Part shown: piece by piece, positions 1 through 5,802 of the stretch | Numbering within the stretch: position 1 is the stretch's first letter | How the letters are laid out: every line of letters starts with the position of its first letter | DNA from: Bacillota bacterium | Lineage (GTDB): Bacteria; Bacillota; Clostridia; Oscillospirales; Ruminococcaceae | Assembly: GCA_023395695.1 (NCBI GenBank) | Contig: JAEWYJ010000161.1 | Coordinates: 1-11,369, forward strand | DNA: 11,369 bases | Direction of reading: 5' to 3' | The notes under the pieces: model-generated | The model's input: only the letters and a program-made list of their open reading frames with translations | Databases searched by the model: none | Told to the model about the DNA's origin: nothing | Made by a program: the position numbers and the translations under genes

Positions 1-371
1 CTGTTGTGCAGGCGGAGGAATTTGAAAAAATGGGCGGCAAGATCGACGCAGTTATAAAGCTTGAGATTACCGACGAGGAAATTATAGCCCGTATGACCGG
101 CAGACGCACCTGTGCCAAGTGCGGCACACCGTATCACACCACGAATAACCCCCCCGCTAAAGAGGGGCTTTGTGACAAATGCGGGGGCGCGCTTTGCGTC
201 AGAAATGACGACGCGCCTGAAACGGTACTCAAGCGTCTTGAGGTTTATCATGAGCAGACCGAACCGCTGGTAGATTATTACCGCGACCATGGCATTCTGT
301 CCACGATAGATGCTACAATGGAAATGGAAAAGGTAACCGCAAAAATCCTTTCCATACTTGGAGTTGACTGA
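1..371 (+). CDS. adk: Adenylate kinase, C-terminal part (5' end outside window)
   Basis: This is the last ~122 codons of adenylate kinase, the cytoplasmic enzyme that interconverts ATP + AMP and 2 ADP. The reading frame is open to the window edge, so the GTG at 6 is internal and not a start. The LID domain is present with two Cys-x2-Cys pairs (codons at 111 and 120, then 171 and 180), so it is the zinc-binding LID type usual in Gram-positive bacteria. After the LID come the family signatures DDAPETV and RLEVYHEQTEPLVDYY. The N-terminal P-loop and NMP-binding domain are not in the window. The stop overlaps the map start in a TGATG arrangement, which suggests translational coupling. This is the standard spc-operon order. 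Identification is from recognised motifs and context. Confidence 0.96.
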   Translation, partial: VVQAEEFEKMGGKIDAVIKLEITDEEIIARMTGRRTCAKCGTPYHTTNNPPAKEGLCDKCGGALCVRNDDAPETVLKRLEVYHEQTEPLVDYYRDHGILSTIDATMEMEKVTAKILSILGVD

Positions 372-1120
372 TGATGGTAATCCTTAAAACCAAAGAAGAG
401 CTGCAACTGATGAAAAAGGCCGGCGCCATTACGGCACAGGCGCTTCACGCGGGCGGCGCAGCAATTAAGCCCGGTGTTACCACGCAGCAGATTGATCGTG
501 TTATTCACGATTATATTGTGCGCCGCGGGGCAACGCCCTCGTTTCTGGGCTACGGCGGTTTTCCCGCCTCCGCCTGCATCTCGGTCAATGACGAGGTCAT
601 TCACGGTATTCCCGGAGACAGGGTCATCTGCGAAGGGGACATTGTGAGCATAGATGTCGGCGCCAAAATAGGCGGTTATCACGGAGACTCGGCCTACACC
701 TTTGCGTGTGGGGAAATTTCACCCGAGGCACAGGCGCTGCTCGACACAACACAGGCAGCGCTTGCCAACGGTATTGCGCAGGCAGTTTTGGGCAACCGTA
801 TCGGAGATATCTCGGCTGCGGTACAAAACACGGTGGAGCCGAAGGGCTATTCCGTTGTGCGCGAATATGTTGGCCACGGCGTGGGCAAGAACCTTCATGA
901 AGCACCCGAGGTGCCTAATTATGGTACCGCAGGGCATGGCGTGAGGTTGGCGGCCGGCATGGTCATTGCCATTGAACCGATGATTAACGCCGGCGCGTGG
1001 AGCATTAGGGTGCTGGGCAATGACTGGACTGTGGTGACCCGCGACCATTCGCTCTCGGCACACTTTGAGCATACCATCGCCATTACTCCGGACGGCCCGA
1101 TCGTCCTTACGAAGCTGTGA
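371..1120 (+). CDS. map: Methionine aminopeptidase, type I
   Basis: This gene encodes a cytoplasmic metalloprotease that removes the initiator methionine from new proteins. The 249-residue product is the normal length for the bacterial type Ia enzyme without an N-terminal extension. The expected di-metal ligands can all be seen: D95 (in SIDVG), D106 (in YHGD), H169 (in GHGVG), E202 (in IEPM) and E233 (in HFEHT). The substrate-side histidine H78 (in IHGIP) is also present. Two ATGs stand in tandem (371 and 374). The first overlaps the adk stop and lies 7 nt after a GGAG at 360-363, so I chose it, but 374 is possible. It sits between adk and the KOW protein gene, and the stop codon abuts the next gene's ribosome binding site, consistent with a single operon. 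Confidence 0.97.
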   Translation: MMVILKTKEELQLMKKAGAITAQALHAGGAAIKPGVTTQQIDRVIHDYIVRRGATPSFLGYGGFPASACISVNDEVIHGIPGDRVICEGDIVSIDVGAKIGGYHGDSAYTFACGEISPEAQALLDTTQAALANGIAQAVLGNRIGDISAAVQNTVEPKGYSVVREYVGHGVGKNLHEAPEVPNYGTAGHGVRLAAGMVIAIEPMINAGAWSIRVLGNDWTVVTRDHSLSAHFEHTIAITPDGPIVLTKL

Positions 1121-1131
1121 GGCGGCTTGAT

Positions 1132-1401
1132 ATGTGCCCGGGCATAGCTGTAAAGGCTCTGGCCGGCCGTGATGCCGGCCAATGGTTTGCGGTGTCCGCG
1201 ATTGAGGGAGATTTTGCCCTGATCGTAAATGGCAAAAGCCGGCCGTTGGCTAAGCCTAAGCGCAAACGGAAGAAGCATTTGGCGCCGACCGCAGCCAAAC
1301 TTTCTGACGAATGCATGATGACCGACCGAAAGCTGAAATGCGCCTTGCGCGCATTTGCTGCGAATTGTGACAAGGAGGGGAATGACCTAGGCAAAGGATG
1401 A
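1132..1401 (+). CDS. KOW-domain RNA-binding protein, ribosomal L14e/L6e-like
   Basis: This is a small basic protein of 89 residues, of the kind often annotated as a KOW-domain or L14e/L6e/L27e-like RNA-binding protein in Clostridia. Its conserved place is between map and infA. The N-terminal half carries the KOW-like pattern ([16 protein letters not shown], then a short strand pair ending in NGKSRPL). It is followed by a very basic stretch, [13 protein letters not shown], which fits RNA binding. A longer reading frame begins at GTG 1117, but the ATG at 1132 follows GAGGCGG at 1119-1125 with normal spacing and matches the usual family start, so I prefer it. The last codons contain the infA Shine-Dalgarno, and the frame overlaps the conserved infA N-terminus (1391-1401). 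Its exact role is unknown; a ribosome-associated function is inferred from family and position. Confidence 0.85.
   Translation: MCPGIAVKALAGRDAGQWFAVSAIEGDFALIVNGKSRPLAKPKRKRKKHLAPTAAKLSDECMMTDRKLKCALRAFAANCDKEGNDLGKG
1372..1380 (+). promoter_or_regulatory. Strong Shine-Dalgarno for infA, facing an abnormal start
   Basis: AAGGAGGGG lies inside the end of the KOW gene. Its GGAGG core (1374-1378) is 9 nt before codon 1388-1390, which is exactly where the infA homology requires the start codon, but that codon reads TAG. It is only 3 nt before the in-frame ATG at 1382, which is too close for efficient use and is followed two codons later by the TAG. Confidence 0.8.
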
Positions 1402-1411
1402 CGTCATTGAG

Positions 1412-1606
1412 GTGGAGGGTATTGTAAAAGAAGCTCTGCCCAATGCTCAGTTTGTTGTAGAAATTCAGGGGGGCCACAAGCTTCTCGCACATATTTCCGG
1501 CAAGCTGCGCATGAACTTTATCCGGATCCTCCCCGGCGACAAGGTCACGATGGAGATTTCTCCTTATGATCTTACAAAAGGCCGGATTACCTGGAGATCC
1601 AAATAG
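1412..1606 (+). CDS. infA: Translation initiation factor IF-1 (start codon anomalous)
   Basis: IF-1 is the small OB-fold factor that binds the 30S A site during initiation. The body of the protein is intact: [40 protein letters not shown] and [15 protein letters not shown] are all typical. The first conventional start in frame is GTG at 1412, giving 64 residues against about 72 for the family. Upstream of it, codons 1391-1411 still encode the conserved N-terminus AKDDVIE, so the true start should be codon 1388-1390. That codon is TAG, and an in-frame ATG at 1382 is blocked by it (ATG ACC TAG). Either the sequence has an error or mutation here, or translation starts at a weak codon such as ATT 1406, which has AAAGGA 7 nt upstream, or GTG 1412. 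The gene ends in TAG at the normal C-terminus. Confidence 0.9.
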   Translation: MEGIVKEALPNAQFVVEIQGGHKLLAHISGKLRMNFIRILPGDKVTMEISPYDLTKGRITWRSK

Positions 1607-1611
1607 CGTAA

Positions 1612-1657
1612 ACTCATCTTGTGCGGCGCTTTTCTGAGCGGCAATGCGCCCATGAGT
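1612..1657 (+). other. Imperfect inverted repeat in the infA-rpmJ gap
   Basis: The 95-nt gap between infA and rpmJ contains nested complementary arms: ACTCAT (1612-1617) with ATGAGT (1652-1657), and GGCGC (1625-1629) with GCGCC (1646-1650). The two stems are separated by 7 unpaired bases on the left and 1 on the right, and the apical loop is 16 nt. No T-run follows, so it is not a standard terminator. It could be an RNA processing, pausing or stability element within the operon, but no function is demonstrated. Confidence 0.35.
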
Positions 1658-1701
1658 CATTTTGTAATTTTAGGCCGCTCCCTAGAATGGAGGTATTTAT
1701 C

Positions 1702-1815
1702 ATGAAAGTAAGACCTTCCGTTAAGCCCATGTGTGAAAAGTGCAAGGTAATCAAGCGCAAGGGTCGCATTATGGTGATCTGCGAGAACCCCAAGCACAAG
1801 CAGCGTCAGGGCTAA
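1702..1815 (+). CDS. rpmJ: Ribosomal protein L36 (bL36), zinc-binding form
   Basis: This is a 37-residue large-subunit protein, the usual full length for L36. It starts [14 protein letters not shown] and has the complete zinc ligand set C11, C14, C27 and H32, so it is the C+ form that needs zinc. An open frame extends upstream from a non-standard start at 1621. However, the ATG at 1702 has GGAGG at 1689-1693 with 8-nt spacing and gives the exact family N-terminus. It lies between infA and rpsM, its standard operon position. The basic, cysteine-containing core contacts 23S rRNA in known structures. Identification is secure. Confidence 0.97.
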   Translation: MKVRPSVKPMCEKCKVIKRKGRIMVICENPKHKQRQG

Positions 1816-1848
1816 CGCCAACCGAAAACAATGGAGGTGTAACAAAGT

Positions 1849-2217
1849 ATGGCTCGTATAGCTGGTATTGACATGCCGCGCGAGAAACGCGTTGAAATTG
1901 GTCTGACCTATATCTTTGGTATCGGTCGCAAAACCGCCAACGACATTCTCAAGGCAACCGGAATCAATCCCGACACCCGCGTTAAAGATCTCACCGAAGC
2001 CGACGAGGCTGCGCTGCGTGAGTATATTGATAAGAACCTCACGGTAGAAGGCGACCGTCGCAGCCGTGTGCAGCTTGACATTAAGCGCCTTGTTGAAATT
2101 GGATGCTACCGCGGCGTCCGTCACAGAAAGGGCCTGCCGGTTCGTGGACAGCGTTCCAAGACCAATGCCCGCACCCGCAAGGGTCCCAAGAAGACCATTG
2201 CCAACAAGAAGAAGTAA
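1849..2217 (+). CDS. rpsM: Ribosomal protein S13 (uS13)
   Basis: This 122-residue small-subunit head protein takes part in intersubunit bridges and contacts the P-site tRNA through its basic tail. The N-terminus ([20 protein letters not shown]) and the IFGIGRKTA helix-turn region are characteristic. The C-terminal part has the conserved [20 protein letters not shown], followed by a lysine- and arginine-rich tail ending in NKKK. The ATG at 1849 is preceded by GGAGGT at 1833-1838. It is the first gene of the classical alpha operon segment rpsM-rpsK-rpsD-rpoA-rplQ. No operon-internal promoter or terminator is evident between rpmJ and rpsM. Confidence 0.98.
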   Translation: MARIAGIDMPREKRVEIGLTYIFGIGRKTANDILKATGINPDTRVKDLTEADEAALREYIDKNLTVEGDRRSRVQLDIKRLVEIGCYRGVRHRKGLPVRGQRSKTNARTRKGPKKTIANKKK

Positions 2218-2234
2218 GGGAGGGACACATTTAG

Positions 2235-2639
2235 ATGGCTAAGCAGACTAAAAAGGGCGTTGTCACCCGTACCCGCCGCCGCGAGCGCAAGAACATTGAG
2301 CGTGGTGCAGCGCACATTCAGTCCACCTTTAACAATACCATCGTCACCATTACCGATACGCAGGGTAATGCGCTGTCGTGGGCGTCTTCGGGCGGGCTGG
2401 GCTTCAGAGGTTCGAGAAAATCCACCCCGTTTGCTGCGCAGACTGCGGCCGAAACCGCCGCCAAGGCTGCCATGGAGCACGGTCTTAAGACTGTTGAGGT
2501 CTATGTTAAGGGCCCCGGCTCGGGCCGCGAGGCTGCTATCCGCGCGCTTCAGGCCGCAGGATTAGAAGTCAGCCTGATTAAGGACGTTACCCCGATCCCC
2601 CATAACGGATGCCGCCCTCCCAAGAGAAGACGCGTCTAA
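2235..2639 (+). CDS. rpsK: Ribosomal protein S11 (uS11)
   Basis: This 134-residue small-subunit platform protein binds 16S rRNA near the E site and the mRNA exit region. Family signatures seen are [19 protein letters not shown], the [18 protein letters not shown] block, [19 protein letters not shown], and the C-terminal [16 protein letters not shown]. The basic N-terminal tail ([19 protein letters not shown]) is somewhat extended, as in many Firmicutes. The start at 2235 follows AAGGGAGGG (2216-2224), which overlaps the rpsM stop, so only 17 nt separate the two genes. Co-transcription and coupled expression with rpsM are likely. Confidence 0.98.
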   Translation: MAKQTKKGVVTRTRRRERKNIERGAAHIQSTFNNTIVTITDTQGNALSWASSGGLGFRGSRKSTPFAAQTAAETAAKAAMEHGLKTVEVYVKGPGSGREAAIRALQAAGLEVSLIKDVTPIPHNGCRPPKRRRV

Positions 2640-2664
2640 TCATAGAATAAGGAGGAATTGATTG

Positions 2665-3261
2665 ATGGCTACAAACAAGCAACCTGTTCTCAAGAGATGC
2701 AAGACGCTCAAGATCTCTCCGGCTGTCATGGGCATCCACAAGGAGACCCGCCGCAACCAGAAGCAGAACATGCGCAAGAAGCAGAGCGAGTATGCGCTGC
2801 AGCTTAATGAGAAGCAGAAGCTCAAGTTCATCTATGGTGTGCTTGAGAAGCAGTTCTATAAATATTACCTGATGGCGAGCAGCGCCAGCGGCATTACCGG
2901 TGAGGTTCTGCTCCAACTGCTCGAGCGCCGTCTTGATAACGTGGTGTTCCGTCTGGGTTACGCCAGCACCCGCCGCGAGGCCAGACAGATGGTTGGTCAC
3001 GGACACTTCACCATCAACGGTGCCAAGGTCGATATCCCTTCGTACCTTGTCAAGCCCGGTGAGGTTATCGCTATCCGTGAAAAGAGCCGTTCTTCGGTTA
3101 AGTTCAAGGATACGATTGAGAGCACTTCCAAGTGGCTGGTTCCCAAGTGGCTGACCAAGGATGCCGCAAACTTTTCCGGCACTGTTGTTTCACTGCCCGA
3201 TCGTGCGGAGATCGATTACGAGGTTGCCGAGCACCTTATCGTCGAGCTCTACTCTAAGTAA
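2665..3261 (+). CDS. rpsD: Ribosomal protein S4 (uS4), zinc-free variant
   Basis: This is a primary 16S-binding assembly protein of the small subunit, 198 residues. The N-terminal region ([20 protein letters not shown]) has only one cysteine, so the four-cysteine zinc module of the C+ form is absent. The conserved [20 protein letters not shown] and [12 protein letters not shown] follow. The S4 RNA-binding domain begins near residue 89 ([20 protein letters not shown]). The frame can be opened at TTG 2662, but ATG 2665 has AAGGAGG at 2649-2655 with 9-nt spacing and gives the normal N-terminus. S4 is a known translational autoregulator in other bacteria. No clear S4 target structure was recognised here. 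Confidence 0.97.
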   Translation: MATNKQPVLKRCKTLKISPAVMGIHKETRRNQKQNMRKKQSEYALQLNEKQKLKFIYGVLEKQFYKYYLMASSASGITGEVLLQLLERRLDNVVFRLGYASTRREARQMVGHGHFTINGAKVDIPSYLVKPGEVIAIREKSRSSVKFKDTIESTSKWLVPKWLTKDAANFSGTVVSLPDRAEIDYEVAEHLIVELYSK

Positions 3262-3295
3262 TCCCTTTTTGTCAATCAGCAGGGGAACGACAGAG

Positions 3296-3311
3296 GCGGC
3301 ATAGCTGCCGC
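3296..3311 (+). other. Small hairpin just before the rpoA ribosome binding site
   Basis: GCGGCA (3296-3301) and TGCCGC (3306-3311) form a perfect 6-bp stem with a TAGC loop. The stem can be extended by GAG/CTC if one G is bulged. It ends a few bases before the rpoA Shine-Dalgarno (AAAGGGAGGG, about 3316-3323). There is no following T-run, so it is not a terminator. A role in processing or in setting rpoA translation is only a possibility. Confidence 0.3.
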
Positions 3312-3329
3312 TCGAAAGGGAGGGTTATT

Positions 3330-4286
3330 ATGGTTAAAATTATTGAGCCCAAGGTTGAAACCGCACAAATATCAAATGATGGCCGTTACGGAAAGTTTGT
3401 CGCTGAACCGCTGGATCGCGGTTTCGGAACCACGCTGGGCAACAGCTTAAGACGTGTGCTTCTCTCCTCGCTTCCCGGCGTAGCTGTAATTTCGGTGAAA
3501 ATTGACGGTATCCAGCATGAATTTTCAACGGTAGAGGGTGTTAAAGAGGATGTCACCGAGATTATCCTCAACATTAAGGGCTTAAATGCCAAGCTTTACT
3601 GTGACGGCCCTAAGACGGTTCGCATTGACGCAGAGGGTGAGTGTGAGGTTACGGCCGGCAGCATCATCTGTGATTCCGAGGTTGAAATTCTCGACCCCGA
3701 TATGCACATCGCTTCTATCAGCGAAGGCGGACGTCTTTCGATGGAGATTGTGCTGCAAAAGGGGCAGGGCTATGTCCCGGCCGACCGTAACAAGGTCACC
3801 GAGCTGGAAAAAGCGCCTATTGGCACCATTGCGGTAGACAGCATTTACACGCCGGTGCTCAAGGTGAACTACACGGTTGAAAATACCCGCGTTGAGCAGA
3901 TTACCGACTATGACAAACTTACCATAGAGGTATGGACAGACGGTACCATTTCCGCCAAGGAAGCGGTCAGTCTGGCGGCCAAGATCCTCAATCGACAACT
4001 CAACCACTTTGTGGATCTTTCGGATGAGACCTTCTCCACCGAAATCCTTGAAAAGAAGGAAGATTCGGGCAAGGAAAAGGCACTTGAGATGACAATTGAA
4101 GAGCTTGACCTGTCGGTGCGTGCATTCAACTGCCTCAAGCGTGCGGGCGTTAACACCGTAGGCGACTTGGTCAACAAATCCCCCGAGGAAATGATGAAGG
4201 TCAGAAACCTCGGTAAAAAATCCCTCGAAGAGGTTATTGCCAAGCTTCAGTCGCTGGGCTTTGACCTGAGCAGGGAAGAGGAATAA
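3330..4286 (+). CDS. rpoA: RNA polymerase alpha subunit
   Basis: The alpha subunit dimerises to nucleate RNA polymerase assembly and contacts UP elements and activators through its C-terminal domain. The 318 residues fit the Firmicute norm of about 315. The N-terminal domain shows [20 protein letters not shown] (31-50) and later [16 protein letters not shown] charged linker ([14 protein letters not shown]) leads to the C-terminal domain, which begins near residue 255. That domain has [18 protein letters not shown], where R264 corresponds to the DNA-binding R265 of E. coli, and [14 protein letters not shown]. The start has a strong AAAGGGAGGG upstream. Its place between rpsD and rplQ is the standard alpha-operon order. 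Confidence 0.99.
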   Translation: MVKIIEPKVETAQISNDGRYGKFVAEPLDRGFGTTLGNSLRRVLLSSLPGVAVISVKIDGIQHEFSTVEGVKEDVTEIILNIKGLNAKLYCDGPKTVRIDAEGECEVTAGSIICDSEVEILDPDMHIASISEGGRLSMEIVLQKGQGYVPADRNKVTELEKAPIGTIAVDSIYTPVLKVNYTVENTRVEQITDYDKLTIEVWTDGTISAKEAVSLAAKILNRQLNHFVDLSDETFSTEILEKKEDSGKEKALEMTIEELDLSVRAFNCLKRAGVNTVGDLVNKSPEEMMKVRNLGKKSLEEVIAKLQSLGFDLSREEE

Positions 4287-4365
4287 CAGCGATCCGCTTT
4301 CTTTACGGCGGCAATTTAAATTTGCCTTATGTAAAAACAACCTTATAGCAAGGAGTGAATAAACT

Positions 4366-4707
4366 ATGCCAGGCACAAGAAAACTCGGCAGAACCAGCGA
4401 TCACCGCATGGCGATGCTGCGGGCAATGGTGACCTATCTGATGGAGAACGGTCGCATTGAGACCACCGTTACCCGTGCCAAGGAGGTTCGCGCTGCAGCC
4501 GAGAAGATCGTTACGACTGCAAAACGTAGCGATCTCCATTCCAAGCGTCAGGTGTTCTCCTTTATCACCAAAGAAACGGTGGCGAAGAAGGTCATTGACG
4601 ATATCGCTCCCAAGTACAAGGAGACCAACGGCGGCTACTGCCGTATTATCCGCACCGGTCCCCGCCGCGGTGACGCGGCCGAGATGGCGATTATCGAACT
4701 GGTGTAA
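4366..4707 (+). CDS. rplQ: Ribosomal protein L17 (bL17)
   Basis: This is a 113-residue large-subunit protein located near the exit tunnel, close to the short Firmicute form. The N-terminus [20 protein letters not shown] and the [20 protein letters not shown] block are diagnostic. So are the later [20 protein letters not shown] and the short hydrophobic end. The ATG at 4366 is preceded by AAGGAGTG (4350-4357). A 4-bp CCTT/AAGG pairing (4341-4344 with 4350-4353) could partly cover this site. It is the last gene of the operon. Two stops in a row (TAATAG) end it and an intrinsic terminator follows about 110 nt later. The energy-coupling transporter genes that often follow rplQ in Firmicutes are absent here. 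Confidence 0.98.
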   Translation: MPGTRKLGRTSDHRMAMLRAMVTYLMENGRIETTVTRAKEVRAAAEKIVTTAKRSDLHSKRQVFSFITKETVAKKVIDDIAPKYKETNGGYCRIIRTGPRRGDAAEMAIIELV

Positions 4708-4820
4708 TAGCTGGAGAACAGCTGTTGTGCGCTTGATGCAACCGCCCGACGTGGCGCTGTTTGCAGATTTTCCGATCTTAACGTCTGTGCGTTTAACGGA
4801 ATATGGACGCCAGTATTTAA

Positions 4821-4853
4821 AAAACCGTGCTGCCGTAGGGCGGCACGGTTTTT
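4821..4853 (+). terminator. Intrinsic terminator of the ribosomal protein operon
   Basis: AAAACCGTGCTGCC (4821-4834) pairs with GGCGGCACGGTTTT (4839-4852) over 14 bp with one G-T wobble and a GTAG loop. The stem runs into a T-run (4849-4853). It is strong and correctly oriented to end transcription after rplQ. Confidence 0.92.
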
Positions 4854-4886
4854 GTCAATTAAAGTAGAATAAATGTTCTTGGGGTG

Positions 4887-4915
4887 TTTACATTTAATAT
4901 AAAAAGCGGTATAAT
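4887..4915 (+). promoter_or_regulatory. Sigma-A promoter for the zinc-ribbon genes
   Basis: TTTACA (4887-4892, 5 of 6 consensus) and TATAAT (4910-4915, perfect) are separated by exactly 17 nt in A+T-rich DNA. It sits just after the operon terminator and about 110 nt before the first zinc-ribbon start. It implies an independent vegetative transcription unit. Confidence 0.85.
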
Positions 4916-5026
4916 AATATTAACAAATAAAGAAACATTTAGAAAAATAATCAGAATATGGATGGAAAATAAGAGGCAAAACTGCCTGAGTATTGTGGCA
5001 CAGTGAACAGCGCGGGAGGATTTAGA

Positions 5027-5287
5027 ATGTTTTGCACAAATTGCGGCAAGCAAATAGATGACCGGGCGGTTATTTGTATTAACTGTGGTTGTGCCATTGA
5101 TAATGAGTTACCCTGCCCTGATGATGTTCCCAGTATCGGCCTGAATATTTTATCATTTATTATTCCGATTGTAGGACTGATTTTATATGCGACTCACTAC
5201 AAGGAGACGCCTAGAAAGGCAAACTCAATGCTGCTTTGGAGTATTGTTAGCATGGTGATCGGCGTACTTTTATACAGCTGTTCCTAA
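5027..5287 (+). CDS. Small zinc-ribbon membrane protein (first of tandem pair)
   Basis: This is an 86-residue protein of unknown function. It begins MFCTNCGKQIDDRAVICINC, a zinc-ribbon with C3-x2-C6 and C17-x2-C20; C22 and C30 are extra cysteines. A linker rich in acid and proline leads to two hydrophobic segments, about 38-56 and 67-83, so the ribbon is tethered to the membrane. The frame can be opened at GTG 5003, but ATG 5027 has GGGAGGA at 5014-5020 with 6-nt spacing, and its paralogue starts at the same residue. It aligns without gaps to the downstream protein, with 54 of 86 residues identical by hand count. It stops 11 residues earlier, in the middle of the second hydrophobic region of its partner. 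A role in metal sensing or membrane-associated regulation is a guess. Confidence 0.8.
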   Translation: MFCTNCGKQIDDRAVICINCGCAIDNELPCPDDVPSIGLNILSFIIPIVGLILYATHYKETPRKANSMLLWSIVSMVIGVLLYSCS

Positions 5288-5406
5288 AGGGATACAGGTG
5301 CTATAACTGCCCGATTGATGGCCACAGCCTTTGTTTAAAGATGTAAGGCGCTCAACCTTATGTTTTATTGACAGCAGAGATTAACTAAAAACGGGAGGTA
5401 CTGAGA

Positions 5407-5700
5407 ATGTTTTGCAAAAATTGTGGAAAAGAGATCGACGACAAGGCGGTCGTTTGTGTCAATTGTGGTGTGGCGGTAGAAGAAGGGGGCTTAAACCCCG
5501 ACGATAGGCCCAGCGTAGGTTTGAATATCCTGTCCTTCCTTATCCCGATTGTTGGACTGATTCTATATTTTACGATGAAAAAACAGACGCCCAACAAGGC
5601 AAAGTCGCTTATAAAGTGGACGATTGCCAGTGTTATTATTTATGTTGTATTTTATTCCTGCTCGGGGGCGCTGCTGGGTGCTATGATGTACGCCTCGTAA
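5407..5700 (+). CDS. Small zinc-ribbon membrane protein (second of tandem pair)
   Basis: This 97-residue protein of unknown function is paralogous to the gene before it. The N-terminal zinc-ribbon has C3-x2-C6 and C17-x2-C20 (MFCKNCGKEIDDKAVVCVNC). The segment GLNILSFLIPIVGLILYF (38-55) is nearly identical to the paralogue and is the first membrane span. A basic loop, KKQTPNKAKSLIK, separates it from the second span (about 71-95), which ends in GALLGAMMYAS. GGGAGGT at 5393-5399 gives a well-spaced ribosome binding site. The 119-nt gap from the first gene contains no good terminator or complete promoter, so the two are probably co-transcribed. A hairpin terminator follows. The ribbon type resembles those at the N-termini of many uncharacterised Firmicute membrane proteins. 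Confidence 0.8.
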   Translation: MFCKNCGKEIDDKAVVCVNCGVAVEEGGLNPDDRPSVGLNILSFLIPIVGLILYFTMKKQTPNKAKSLIKWTIASVIIYVVFYSCSGALLGAMMYAS

Positions 5701-5733
5701 GGATTTACCCCTACAGCCGCCATATAGGTATAT

Positions 5734-5773
5734 AAAGGCGCAGTTGCGGAAGTTACTCCGCAGCTGCGCCTTT
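5734..5773. terminator. Hairpin terminator between convergent genes
   Basis: AAAGGCGCAGTTGCGGA (5734-5750) pairs with TCCGCAGCTGCGCCTTT (5757-5773) over 17 bp with a single G-T wobble and a 6-nt loop. Only three Ts close the stem, but A/T-rich DNA follows. It lies between the second zinc-ribbon gene (+) and the dehydrogenase gene (-), so it may work on both strands. Confidence 0.8.
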
Positions 5774-5802
5774 AAAATTCAACTAATTGTAATTTTTAAA
5801 TT

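Larger units (their letters stand above)
4708..5026. other. Non-coding stretch: rplQ trailer, terminator, promoter and long leader
   Basis: These 319 nt hold no convincing gene. The first ~110 nt are an untranslated trailer of the ribosomal operon. A small AGCTG/CAGCT hairpin (4709-4724) directly follows the rplQ stop. Then come the operon terminator (4821-4853) and a promoter (4887-4915). The rest is an A-rich leader of roughly 100 nt before the first zinc-ribbon gene, with one short hairpin (AGGCA 4974-4978 / TGCCT 4983-4987). I did not recognise a known riboswitch class in the leader. Confidence 0.7.

Noticed and set aside
1382..1606. General reassignment of TAG to an amino acid, which would rescue infA from ATG 1382
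   Set aside because: infA itself ends in TAG at the normal C-terminus (1604-1606), and the Nudix and aldolase genes also end in TAG at sensible places, so TAG works as a stop here.
4310..4326. GGCAA/TTGCC inverted repeat in the rpoA-rplQ gap as an internal terminator
   Set aside because: The stem is only 5 bp, AT-rich inside, with no T-run after it, and rplQ must be transcribed through it.
3582..4376. 264-codon open frame antisense to rpoA
   Set aside because: It lies fully opposite the highly conserved rpoA and the rplQ start, has no convincing ribosome binding site and no recognisable motifs. It is a shadow of codon bias.
4457..4867. 136-codon frame overlapping rplQ and running through the terminator
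   Set aside because: The arginine- and proline-rich product is an out-of-frame reading of rplQ, and it extends through the terminator hairpin.
4922..5026. Riboswitch in the ~100-nt leader of the zinc-ribbon genes
   Set aside because: Only one 5-bp hairpin is visible in A-rich sequence, and no conserved core of a known class (for example cyclic-di-GMP types) was recognised.
5368..5373. Perfect TTGACA as a separate promoter for the second zinc-ribbon gene
   Set aside because: No acceptable -10 hexamer is found 16-19 nt downstream; that position already holds the ribosome binding site.
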